DNA of 64,000 nucleotides, from NCBI GenBank assembly GCA_964505725.1, contig CAZDJK010000008.1:80228-144227 (forward strand). The letters run 5' to 3'. The translations under genes were made by a program, and so were the position numbers. This DNA comes from CAVRJC01 sp964505725 (lineage in GTDB: Bacteria; Actinomycetota; Acidimicrobiia; IMCC26256; DASPTH01). Below the pieces are notes generated by a model that worked only from the letters and a program-made list of their open reading frames with translations, was not told the DNA's origin and searched no databases. The number at the start of each line of letters is the position of its first letter. Within the stretch, counting starts at the first letter, position 1. Shown here piece by piece: positions 57,194 to 64,000 of this stretch.

Positions 57194-58186
57194 CTACATG
57201 AACATGTCTTTGAGCCGGTCGAAGCTCTCGAGGCAGCGACCGGCTCCGAGCACCACCGTCTCGAGCGGCAGATCCACCAGGCGGGCCTTCACCGCGGTCT
57301 CGCGTTCGATCCGCAGGTCGAAGCCGCGGAGCATGGCGCCGCCGCCCACGAGGTGGATGCCCTCCGCGAGCAGGTCCTGCGCGAGCTCGGGTGGCGTGCG
57401 CGCGAGGGCGGCCTTCACGGCGCCCAGGATCATCTGGATCGGCTCGTCGATCGCCTCCCGGATCTCCCCGGGCGTGAGCACGACGACCTTGGGCATGCCG
57501 CTCATGAGATCGCGGCCGCGCACCTCCGCCTTGTACTCGTCGTCGGTGGAGAACACCGAGCCGATCGCGAGCTTCACCTCTTCCGCGGTGCGTTCGCCGA
57601 TGGCGAGCCCGTACTCGCGACGCACGTAGCTCTGGATGGCGGCGTCGATGTCGAACGAGCCGACGCGCACCGCCTCGAGCGCGACGACTCCGCCGAGCGA
57701 GATGACCGCGACCTCGCTCGTGCCCCCGCCGATGTCGACGATCATGTTGCCGAGCGGCTCGTGGATGGGCAGCGAGGCGCCGATCGCGGCGGCCATCGGC
57801 TGCTCGATGAGGAAGGTGCGGTAGGCGCCGGCGCGGCGGGCGGCCTCGAGGACGGCCCGCTGCTCGACATGGGTGATCGCGGACGGGACGCAGATCAGCA
57901 CCCTCGCCCGCTGCAGCCGCGAGATGCCCGCCCGCTGGAACAGCATCCGGATCAGGCGCTGGGTGATCTCGAAGTCGGTGATGGCGCCGCCGCGCAAGGG
58001 ACGGACGGCGACGATGTAGCCGGGTGTGCGGCCGATCATCTGCCACGCGTCCTGACCCAGGGCCAGCACCTCGTGGGTGCGCGTGTTCAGCGCGATGACG
58101 GTCGGCTCGTTGAGGATGATCCCCTGCCCGCGCGCGTACACGAGGGTGTTGGCGGTGCCGAGGTCGATGGCGAGGTCGCGGCTCAG
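57194..58186 (-). CDS. mreB: MreB-family actin-like protein, CTG start coupled to moaE
   Basis: The 330-aa protein has the actin ATPase set: DLAIDLGTANTLVYARG (phosphate-1), GRTPGYIVAVRPLRGGAITD, NMIVDIGGGTSEVAVISLGG (phosphate-2) and IHLVGGGAMLRGFDLRI (adenosine). The phosphate-1 motif is encoded upstream of the first GTG (58141), which would remove it. The only start that keeps it is CTG 58186, overlapping the moaE TGA as CTGA, mimicking the GTGA/ATGA overlaps common here. MreB guides peptidoglycan synthesis; mreCD and rodA are not in view. ATPase motifs look intact. Confidence 0.9.
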   Translation of the reverse strand: MSRDLAIDLGTANTLVYARGQGIILNEPTVIALNTRTHEVLALGQDAWQMIGRTPGYIVAVRPLRGGAITDFEITQRLIRMLFQRAGISRLQRARVLICVPSAITHVEQRAVLEAARRAGAYRTFLIEQPMAAAIGASLPIHEPLGNMIVDIGGGTSEVAVISLGGVVALEAVRVGSFDIDAAIQSYVRREYGLAIGERTAEEVKLAIGSVFSTDDEYKAEVRGRDLMSGMPKVVVLTPGEIREAIDEPIQMILGAVKAALARTPPELAQDLLAEGIHLVGGGAMLRGFDLRIERETAVKARLVDLPLETVVLGAGRCLESFDRLKDMFM

Positions 58187-58725
58187 CGTGACCCCTGCGC
58201 GCCGGAGTGGCCGGCGGTGCCGGCGACCGATCGGACCGGCGTCGCGGCCGTCGCCCAGCCGTCGCCGCCGTCCCAGTGCTCGCGCTTCCAGATCGGCACC
58301 GTCACCTTGAGGGTGTCGATGCAGAAGCGCGCCGCCTCGAATGCCTCGGCGCGGTGTGGGGACGACACGACCACCGCCACCGACGCCTCGGAGAGCGCGA
58401 GCTCACCCGTGCGGTGGAGCAGCGCGATCCGCTCGACCACCGGCCAGCGCCGCCGGGCCTCCACCGCCACCTCGGCGAGCCGGGCCTCCGCCTGCTCCTC
58501 GTACGCCTCGTACGTGAGGGCGCGCACGCCGTCCCGACCCTCGGCGTGGTCGCGAACGACACCGAGGAACACCACCACCGCGCCGCTGGGCGCAGTCGTG
58601 GCCCACGTGGTCGCGCGCTCCACCGGGAGCGGCTCGGGCATCACCGCGATCCAGTCCGCCGCCGCGGGTGCAGCCGTCGGGCGCGCCGGACCGGCACGCG
58701 TCGTCCCTTCGCCCACGCGGGCCAT
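58183..58725 (-). CDS. moaE: Molybdopterin synthase catalytic subunit MoaE
   Basis: The 180-aa protein has an N-terminal extension (about 1-28) and the MoaE core: SGAVVVFLGVVRDHAEGRDG, ALTYEAYEEQAEARLAEVAV, HRTGELALSEASVAVVVSSP and VPIWKREHWDGGDGWATAAT with the catalytic Lys. It converts cPMP to molybdopterin with MoaD, and would support the molybdoenzyme encoded at 39-40 kb. ATG at 58725; an internal start at about residue 29 (MPEPLPVERA) is possible. The stop overlaps the mreB CTG. Confidence 0.94.
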   Translation of the reverse strand: MARVGEGTTRAGPARPTAAPAAADWIAVMPEPLPVERATTWATTAPSGAVVVFLGVVRDHAEGRDGVRALTYEAYEEQAEARLAEVAVEARRRWPVVERIALLHRTGELALSEASVAVVVSSPHRAEAFEAARFCIDTLKVTVPIWKREHWDGGDGWATAATPVRSVAGTAGHSGAQGSR

Positions 58726-58791
58726 CGTAGTGAACCGGCCGGCGGCCGTCTCCTGCGGGCATGGCGACCCGATACTGCGAGAACCCGTCGT

Positions 58792-58797
58792 TACACT
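58792..58797 (+). promoter_or_regulatory. Probable -10 box of the HtrA-like operon
   Basis: TACACT ends 8 nt before the ATG at 58806 with no Shine-Dalgarno sequence between, suggesting a leaderless or near-leaderless message. Confidence 0.35.
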
Positions 58798-58805
58798 CCG
58801 CGTCC

Positions 58806-59987
58806 ATGGGACCGGACGACGCCGGGGACGACTCGGCGCGGGACGAGGACGACGGCGAGGAGACGTCCGGGCCCCGCCCGGTCCCGTCGGAGCGGAGCTG
58901 GTTCCACCCCGCCGAGCTCAGCAGCTTCGTGGCCACGCCCGCCGTGGCCGCCCCGCCCCGCCCCCGGGAGTGGACGATCGGGCTGGTCTCGGCCCTCGCC
59001 GGGGTCGCGCTCACGGTGCTCGCGCTGGTCGCCTTCGGGGCGGTGGGCGGCCGCAACCGCACCACGGTCCTTCCTCCGCTGATCAGCGACTCGGCCGCGC
59101 CCTTCGACGTCAACGCCGCAGGACGGGTCGCCGACGAGGCCCGGGCGAGCATCGTGGCGGTGAAGGCGACCACCGGCGCCACCACGACCCTCGGCTCCGG
59201 CATCGTGTTCAACAGCACCGACGTGATGACCGCGGCCCACCTCCTCGGCGGGGCGACCGCGGTCGTGATCGTCACGAGCGACGGCCAGTCGTTCGCCGCC
59301 AAGCTCGTGGGCAGCGACCCGGTCACCGACCTCGCGCTGCTCCAGGTGCCGGGCGCGCACCTTCCTTATGCCGTCCTGTCCTCGTCGGACGGCCCCGACG
59401 TCGCGCAGCCGGTCGTGGCCGTGGGCGCGCAGCGCGGCGGCCAGGTCTGGGTCGGCACCAACGTCGTGAACCAGCGCAACCTCATGCTCCCGGCCGGCGG
59501 CACCACGCTGGTGGGGTTGGTCCAGACCGGCATCGCCGCCCCGGCCGAGACCTCCGGGGGCGCGCTGCTCGACCAGAACGCACGGGTCGTGGGCATGCTC
59601 ACCTCGGGCCCGGGGTCCGCCGGTCCGGGCATGGCGGTGCCGATCGGGATCGTGCGCGACGTCGAGACCCAGCTCTCGTCGAGCGGGACCGTCACCCACG
59701 GCTGGCTCGGCGTGCTCGCGACCGAGGACGACGACGAGACGACCGGGATCCGCGTCACCGCGGTCGCGCCGGACAGCCCGGCGGCGAAGGCCGGCATCCT
59801 GCCCGGCGACGTGATCATCCGAGCCGGTGGCCACCAGATCACCGACAGCGGCGACCTCGCGGCGGAGTGGGTGCGGCGGCACCCGAACGACCCGCTCGAC
59901 ATCGACTTCCTCCGCGACGGACGCGCCCACGACACGACCGCCGCCCTCACCAACGCGCCCGCCGGTGCGCCCGTGGCGAGCCCGTGA
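58806..59987 (+). CDS. HtrA/DegP-like membrane serine protease with PDZ domain
   Basis: The 393-aa protein has an acidic cytosolic N-terminus, one membrane helix (about 57-79, TIGLVSALAGVALTVLALVA), a trypsin-like domain with the triad His145 (MTAAHLLGG), Asp175 (TDLALLQV) and Ser250 (AETSGGALLD), and a C-terminal PDZ domain (AAKAGILPGDVIIRAGGHQI). It handles misfolded envelope proteins. ATG 58806 follows a TACACT box; an upstream ATG (58761) is possible. The stop overlaps the GTG of the siroheme decarboxylase-like gene (GTGA). Confidence 0.92.
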   Translation: MGPDDAGDDSARDEDDGEETSGPRPVPSERSWFHPAELSSFVATPAVAAPPRPREWTIGLVSALAGVALTVLALVAFGAVGGRNRTTVLPPLISDSAAPFDVNAAGRVADEARASIVAVKATTGATTTLGSGIVFNSTDVMTAAHLLGGATAVVIVTSDGQSFAAKLVGSDPVTDLALLQVPGAHLPYAVLSSSDGPDVAQPVVAVGAQRGGQVWVGTNVVNQRNLMLPAGGTTLVGLVQTGIAAPAETSGGALLDQNARVVGMLTSGPGSAGPGMAVPIGIVRDVETQLSSSGTVTHGWLGVLATEDDDETTGIRVTAVAPDSPAAKAGILPGDVIIRAGGHQITDSGDLAAEWVRRHPNDPLDIDFLRDGRAHDTTAALTNAPAGAPVASP

Positions 59988-61120
59988 GCGACGACCGGGA
60001 TTTGGCGCGGGGACGGCGGCGCGGCGACGATGAAGCCGTGACCGACACCGCGACCGGCGAGCAGGGTCTGGCCGACCTCGACCGCGAGCTGCTCAACGCG
60101 GTGCAGTGGGACTTCCCCCTCGAGCCGCGGCCCTACGCCGCGCTCGGCGACCGGCTGGGCCTCAGCGAGCCCGAGGTGCGAGCGCGCGTGGCGCACGTCA
60201 AGGAGCTCGGTGTGTTGCGCCAGCTCTCGGCGATCTTCGACACCCGTGCTCTCGGCTACGGCTCCGCGCTCGTCGCCGCCAAGATCGATCCGGCGCGTGT
60301 CGACGCCGCCGCGGAGGTCATCAGCGCGCACCCAGGCGTCAGCCACAACTACAAGCGGAACCACGCGTACAACCTCTGGTACACGATCGCGGTGCCTCCC
60401 GGCGACGTGCTCGAGGATCACGTCGACGCGCTGCACCGGGAGTCCGGCGCGCTCGTCACCCGGAAACTGCCCACGCTCAAGCTGTACAAGATCGGCGTGA
60501 AGCTCGACATGACCGGTAACACGGCCGCCGACGCCAAGGCCGACGTGCAGGAGCACGAACGCCCGGAACGGCGCGAGCACATGGACGCGCCGCTGCTGTC
60601 CGACGTCGAGGTCGCCACCATCCGCGTCGTGCAGGAAGATCTTCCGCTCGTGGAGCGCCCGTTCGCAGCGCAGGGCGAGGTCATCGGCTGCGACGAGGCG
60701 ACGGTGCTCGACCTCCTGCGTTCGTTCCGGGACCGCAAGCTCCTGCGCCGCTTCGCGGCGGTCATGAACCACCGCTCCGCCGGCTTCAAGGCCAACGCGA
60801 TGGGCGTGTGGGCGGTGCCCGAGGAGCAGCTCGAGGAGCTCGGGCCCCGCATGGCGGCGTTCGCGCTCGTCAGCCACTGCTACCGGCGCCCCACCTACGA
60901 GGACTGGCCCTACAGCATCTTCACCATGGTGCACGGCAAGAACGCCAAGGACTGTGAGGCCACCATCGCGGCGTTGCACGCCGAGACGGGGATCGACGAA
61001 TACGCGTTGCTGTGGTCGGTGAAGGAGTACAAGAAGACCCGCGTCCGCTACTTCACCGACGACTGGGACGAGTGGCGCGTCGCGCACCTCGCAGCCCCGG
61101 TCAGCGCTGCCGACGCTTGA
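59984..61120 (+). CDS. Fused AhbA/AhbB-like siroheme decarboxylase (Lrp/AsnC fold)
   Basis: The 378-aa protein contains two AsnC-type units in tandem. The first (about 30-190) has ALGDRLGLSEPEVRARVAHV and the AhbA-type NYKRNHAYNLWYTIAVPPGD; the second (about 200-360) has DLPLVERPFAAQGEVIGCDE and the AhbB-type CYRRPTYEDWPYSIFTMVHG. AhbA/AhbB convert siroheme to 12,18-didecarboxysiroheme in the alternative heme route, or heme d1. The His and Tyr in those motifs are the likely active-site residues. GTG 59984 overlaps the protease stop; GTG 60038 is an alternative. Being one fused chain is unusual. Confidence 0.82.
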   Translation: MSDDRDLARGRRRGDDEAVTDTATGEQGLADLDRELLNAVQWDFPLEPRPYAALGDRLGLSEPEVRARVAHVKELGVLRQLSAIFDTRALGYGSALVAAKIDPARVDAAAEVISAHPGVSHNYKRNHAYNLWYTIAVPPGDVLEDHVDALHRESGALVTRKLPTLKLYKIGVKLDMTGNTAADAKADVQEHERPERREHMDAPLLSDVEVATIRVVQEDLPLVERPFAAQGEVIGCDEATVLDLLRSFRDRKLLRRFAAVMNHRSAGFKANAMGVWAVPEEQLEELGPRMAAFALVSHCYRRPTYEDWPYSIFTMVHGKNAKDCEATIAALHAETGIDEYALLWSVKEYKKTRVRYFTDDWDEWRVAHLAAPVSAADA

Positions 61121-62295
61121 TCGACGTCGAACGCGCCCGGGCCGACACGCCCGGCTGCCGCGAGGTCATGCACCTCAACAACGCCGGCGCGTCGCTCCCT
61201 CCGCGTGTCGTGGTCGACACCGTGGTCGCGCACCTCGAGCTGGAAGCACGGGTGGGCGGGTACGCGGCGGCCGACGCGGTGCACGACCAGGAGGAAGCGG
61301 TGTACGACGCCGTGGCCGCGCTCGTCGGTGCCGATCGGGAGGAGATCGCGCTGGTCGAGAACGCGACGCGCGCGTGGGACATGGTGTTCTACGCGCTGGC
61401 GGCGGCACTCGAACCCGGTGACCGCATCCTCACCTCCCGCGCCGAGTACGCGAGCAATGTGATCGCGCTGCTCCACGCCGCCGACCGGCGCGGGGCGTCG
61501 GTGGAGGTGGTGCCCGACGACGAGCACGGCGCGATCTCGGTCGACGCGCTCACGGCGATGATCGACGACCGGGTGCGGCTGGTCGCGGTGTCATGGATCC
61601 CGACCCAGAGCGGCCTCGTGAACCCGGCGGCGGCGATCGGCGCGGTCACACGGGACGCGGGCGTGCCCTACCTGCTGGATGCGTGCCAGGCCGCGGGCCA
61701 GCTCCCGATCGATGTGCGGGCGCTCGGATGCGACTTCCTCTCCGCGACCGGCCGCAAGTACCTGCGCGGACCGCGCGGCACCGGGCTGCTCTACGTGCGC
61801 CGGGAGCAGGTGGAGTCGCTCGAGCCGCCCTTCCTCGACGTCCACGCGGCACGATGGACCGCCGGCGACCGGCTGGAGATCCGAGACGACGCGCGCCGGT
61901 TCGAGACGTGGGAGCACAGCGTCGCCAACCGGCTCGGCCTCGGTTGCGCGGTCGAGTACGCGCTCGCGATCGGGATCGACGCCATAGCGGCGCGTGTCAC
62001 TGCGCTCGCCGCGGGTCTGCGCGAGCGGCTCGCCACCGTTCCGGGGCTGACCCTCCACGACCAGGGCGCCGACCGGTGCGGGATCGTCACCTTCACCATC
62101 GCCGGTACCGACCCGTTCGAGCTCGCCGCCCGCCTCCGCGCCCGACACATCAACATCTCGGTCTCCACCATCGACTTCGCGCGCTACGACTTCGAGGCCC
62201 GCGGGCTCGACGCGGTCGACCGCGCGTCGGTGCACTACTACAACACCGAGGAGGAGCTCGACCGCTTCGTGGGCGAGCTCAGCGGAGGCTCCTAG
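61117..62295 (+). CDS. Class V aminotransferase-fold PLP enzyme (cysteine desulfurase/isopenicillin epimerase type)
   Basis: The 392-aa enzyme starts with MHLNNAGASLPPRVVVDTVV, has IALVENATRAWDMVFYALAA for the PLP phosphate, PYLLDACQAAGQLPIDVRAL with the pyridine Asp and DFLSATGRKYLRGPRGTGLL with the Schiff-base Lys. This is the NifS/isopenicillin-N-epimerase-like group of class V; activity may be sulfur removal, epimerisation or transamination. TTG 61117 overlaps the preceding stop (TTGA), giving 17 extra residues before MHLNNAG; an ATG at 61168 is the alternative. Ends four bases inside the convergent SDR gene. Confidence 0.86.
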   Translation: MIDVERARADTPGCREVMHLNNAGASLPPRVVVDTVVAHLELEARVGGYAAADAVHDQEEAVYDAVAALVGADREEIALVENATRAWDMVFYALAAALEPGDRILTSRAEYASNVIALLHAADRRGASVEVVPDDEHGAISVDALTAMIDDRVRLVAVSWIPTQSGLVNPAAAIGAVTRDAGVPYLLDACQAAGQLPIDVRALGCDFLSATGRKYLRGPRGTGLLYVRREQVESLEPPFLDVHAARWTAGDRLEIRDDARRFETWEHSVANRLGLGCAVEYALAIGIDAIAARVTALAAGLRERLATVPGLTLHDQGADRCGIVTFTIAGTDPFELAARLRARHINISVSTIDFARYDFEARGLDAVDRASVHYYNTEEELDRFVGELSGGS

Positions 62296-63329
62296 GACGC
62301 GCGCCGGCGGCGCCGCCGCAGCACCACCGCGGTGGTCACCGCGGCCGCGCCGGCTGCCGCGCCGGCCAGGACGCGCACGTCGACGCCGGCGCCCGGCTCG
62401 AGCGATGCCAACCCTTCGAGCACCGCGGCTGCATTCGAGTGCGCGGGTGCCCACCCCTGCGCGCGCAGGCGCTCGTTGCTGATCACCCACGGATGCACGA
62501 GGTAGGGGACGATGCCGGGCGGGACGTCGCCCACCCCGAGTGCCCACGCGCGCCGGAGGGCGCGTGTGAGGAGCTCCTCCGGAACCGGGGGCGGGAGCGC
62601 GCGCCCCACGAGGGCGCGGGCGTCGTCGGCCGCCAGCCAGCCGTCGGCCGCGACGTTGTAGACACCCGGGAGGTCGGTGGTGGCGGCGAGCGTCAGCGCG
62701 GCGACGAGGTCGTCGACGTGCACCACCTGCACCGGAGGATTGGCGCCCCGCACGCGTAGCGCCGGCCGCCCGAGGATGATGCGCGCCGGGAGGCGCTCGG
62801 CGCCCGGGCCCACGACGGGCGCCGAGCGCAGCGTGGTGGTGACCACGTCGGAGTGGTCGAGCGACCATTCGGCGAGGATTCGCTCCACCTCGGCTCCCTG
62901 CACCGCGGGAGAGAAGCTCGGATTGGGCCGGAGCGGCGCGCGCTCGTCGAGGGGGACCGGGTTGTTCGCCCACGCGCCGTACACCGAGGCGCTCGACACG
63001 CGCACGATCCGCTGCACGCCGACCGTCGCCGCGGCCGCGAGCACGTTCCGCGTGCCTCCCACGTTGACGCGCGCCATGAGCGACTCGTCGAGGATGGGAT
63101 CAACGACGCCGGCGAGGTGCACGACGACGTCGACGTCGCGCAGGATCGGCGCGAGCGGTGCGCCCGCGATGTCGACGCGGTGGAACTCGGCGGCGCGGTG
63201 GGCGCCCTCGGGCACGCGCACGTCGAGCGCCACGACGCGCGCGACCGCGGCGTGGTCGGCGAGCGCCTGCACCAGAGGTTGCCCCACGAGTCCCGACGCG
63301 CCGGTGACGGCGACGGAGAGCACGTCCAT
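62292..63329 (-). CDS. Atypical NAD(P)-dependent epimerase-like SDR with C-terminal membrane anchor
   Basis: The 345-aa protein has an extended-SDR Rossmann start (VAVTGASGLVGQPLVQALAD), VDVVVHLAGVVDPILDESL, GTRNVLAAAATVGVQRIVRV and SSASVYGAWANNPVPLDERA, and a substrate half (VVHVDDLVAALTLAATTDLP). The YxxxK active-site position reads FSPAVQG, lacking the Tyr and Lys. The C-terminus has a short hydrophobic segment (about 320-337) and a stop-transfer RRRRRRAS. It may be a non-catalytic or altered enzyme tethered to the membrane. ATG 63329 is only 11 bp from the divergent metallopeptidase GTG. Confidence 0.85.
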   Translation of the reverse strand: MDVLSVAVTGASGLVGQPLVQALADHAAVARVVALDVRVPEGAHRAAEFHRVDIAGAPLAPILRDVDVVVHLAGVVDPILDESLMARVNVGGTRNVLAAAATVGVQRIVRVSSASVYGAWANNPVPLDERAPLRPNPSFSPAVQGAEVERILAEWSLDHSDVVTTTLRSAPVVGPGAERLPARIILGRPALRVRGANPPVQVVHVDDLVAALTLAATTDLPGVYNVAADGWLAADDARALVGRALPPPVPEELLTRALRRAWALGVGDVPPGIVPYLVHPWVISNERLRAQGWAPAHSNAAAVLEGLASLEPGAGVDVRVLAGAAAGAAAVTTAVVLRRRRRRAS

Positions 63330-63334
63330 AGACT
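63329..63334 (+). promoter_or_regulatory. Probable -10 box of a leaderless DUF2342 transcript
   Basis: TAGACT ends 6 nt before the GTG at 63341 and overlaps the ATG of the divergent SDR gene. Confidence 0.4.
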
Positions 63335-63340
63335 GACCGC

Positions 63341-64000
63341 GTGGCCGACGAACCTCAATTCGGGGATCCGGACGACAACCCCGACGAGCCGGCCGTTCCG
63401 TTCCCCTTCGGCCTTCCCGGCGGCTTCCCCGGCTTCGACCCGTCCGCGATCGACTTCTCGCAGGTCGACCTCAACCAGGTGCTGCGGATGCTGCAGTCGA
63501 CCGGTCCGGTGAACTGGGAGATCGCGCGCCAGACCGCCGACTGGGTCGCGCTCGAGGGCCGACCCGATCCCAGCGTCGCCACTGCGGACCACGCGCAGCT
63601 CGAGGAGCTCGCGCGGGGCGCGCAGACGCTGGTGGTCGGCGAGACGGGGCTGGCGGCGACGTTCGCGGCGCCCGTCCGGACCATGGGCCCGAAGGGATGG
63701 TCGGAGCTCCACCTCGACGCGCTGCGCCCGGTGCTCGAAGCCCTCGCGACCACGCTCGGCGCCGCGATGCAGGCCGACGCCGAGGCAATGGACGACGACG
63801 AACCGCCGGTCACCGCCGCGTTCCCCGGTTTCCCGCAAGGCATCCCACTCGGCGGGGGGATGCTCGCCATGCTCGCCCCTGCGCTGCTCGGCGTACAGGC
63901 GGGATCGATGATCGGCTACCTCGCGCAGCACGCGCTCGGCCGCTACGACCTGCCGCTGCCCACCGGACCGGCGCCCACGGACACGAGCCCCGGCGGTGAC
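63341..64000 (+). CDS. DUF2342-type zinc-dependent metallopeptidase, 3' end cut by window edge
   Basis: A 220-codon frame opens with GTG 63341 and runs to the last base without a stop. It shows the actinobacterial DUF2342 pattern: an N-terminal Gly/Pro/Phe-rich stretch (FPFGLPGGFPGFDPSAID), LNQVLRMLQSTGPVNWEIAR, TLVVGETGLAATFAAPVRTM and LAPALLGVQAGSMIGYLAQH with ALGRYDLPLP. The HExxH zinc motif would lie beyond the window. Function of the family is unknown; it is a cytosolic putative protease conserved in actinobacteria. TAGACT six nt upstream suggests a leaderless mRNA. Confidence 0.85.
   Translation, partial: MADEPQFGDPDDNPDEPAVPFPFGLPGGFPGFDPSAIDFSQVDLNQVLRMLQSTGPVNWEIARQTADWVALEGRPDPSVATADHAQLEELARGAQTLVVGETGLAATFAAPVRTMGPKGWSELHLDALRPVLEALATTLGAAMQADAEAMDDDEPPVTAAFPGFPQGIPLGGGMLAMLAPALLGVQAGSMIGYLAQHALGRYDLPLPTGPAPTDTSPGGD

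Noticed and set aside
57179..59983. Upstream in-frame extension of the siroheme decarboxylase-like gene
   Set aside because: It runs through MoaE, MreB and the protease in other frames; the GTGA overlap at 59984 marks the real start.
59984..61120. Lrp/AsnC transcription factor as the function of the double AsnC protein
   Set aside because: Both halves carry the AhbA/AhbB-type motifs and two fused units; a DNA-binding role is kept only as an alternative.
1..64000. CRISPR arrays, insertion sequences, integrases, rRNA genes
   Set aside because: No regularly spaced repeats, transposase or integrase motifs, or rRNA-like sequence were seen on either strand.

Overview
The window is high-G+C DNA from an actinomycete-type bacterium (Actinomycetota). 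The evidence is a housekeeping block whose gene content and order match the Mycobacterium tuberculosis Rv1003-Rv1026 neighbourhood: rsmI, metG, tatD, rpfB, ksgA, ispE; tRNA-Gln-glmU-prs; rplY-pth-mfd-mazG; eno-ftsB-DUF501-ppx. Two tiny basic ORFs also resemble the actinobacterial ribosomal proteins bS22 and bL37, and GTG starts, 4-bp stop/start overlaps and probable leaderless transcripts are common. Separate cysN and cysC, a fused Ahb-type siroheme decarboxylase homologue and a DivIVA protein with a phage Mu-F-like C-terminus argue against a mycobacterium. A deep-branching soil or freshwater group such as Acidimicrobiia is my inference, not a proof.

Layout. 1-4.75 kb is accessory-looking: a truncated VOC protein, a peptidoglycan-binding-repeat protein, a YdhR-like protein, a decayed methyltransferase, an ECF42-type sigma factor coupled to its YCII/DGPF partner, and a TetR/DUF1059 divergent pair with a clear palindromic operator. 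It abuts the 3' end of tRNA-Leu(UAA). 4.9-16.6 kb holds a MATE exporter, GNAT, oligoribonuclease, a class V aminotransferase, the ppx/DUF501/ftsB/eno group, a P450 and a pirin. 15-22 kb is the mazG/SurA-like/mfd and pth/rplY group. 22-25.4 kb is one very large LuxR-type ATPase regulator with a degenerate cyclase-like N-terminus. 25.6-38.3 kb holds DUF4242, an acyl-CoA dehydrogenase, prs/glmU/tRNA-Gln, bS22, the ispE/ksgA/rpfB/tatD/metG/rsmI/DUF192/ychF series and bL37.

38.3-48.3 kb is metabolic: a DapA-like lyase, a molybdopterin oxidoreductase with a cytochrome b561-like subunit in an operon with serC and an FAH-family hydrolase, the cysDNC sulfate-activation operon, an RDD membrane pair and an acyl-CoA synthetase. 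48.4-64 kb is envelope and cell-organisation rich: an Ala-rich coiled-coil protein, a UPF0182 giant membrane protein, the DivIVA/Mu-F-like fusion, a YlbL-type PDZ-Lon protease, small membrane and HEAT-repeat proteins, DUF4328, MreB translationally coupled to moaE through a CTG start, an HtrA-like protease in an operon with the fused AhbA/AhbB-like protein and a PLP enzyme, an atypical membrane-anchored SDR, and a right-truncated DUF2342 metallopeptidase.

Both window edges cut a gene. No CRISPR array, insertion sequence, integrase, transposase or rRNA was seen. Protein coordinates follow starts chosen from Shine-Dalgarno sequences, stop/start overlaps or a -10 box 6-8 nt before the start codon; ambiguous starts are flagged.
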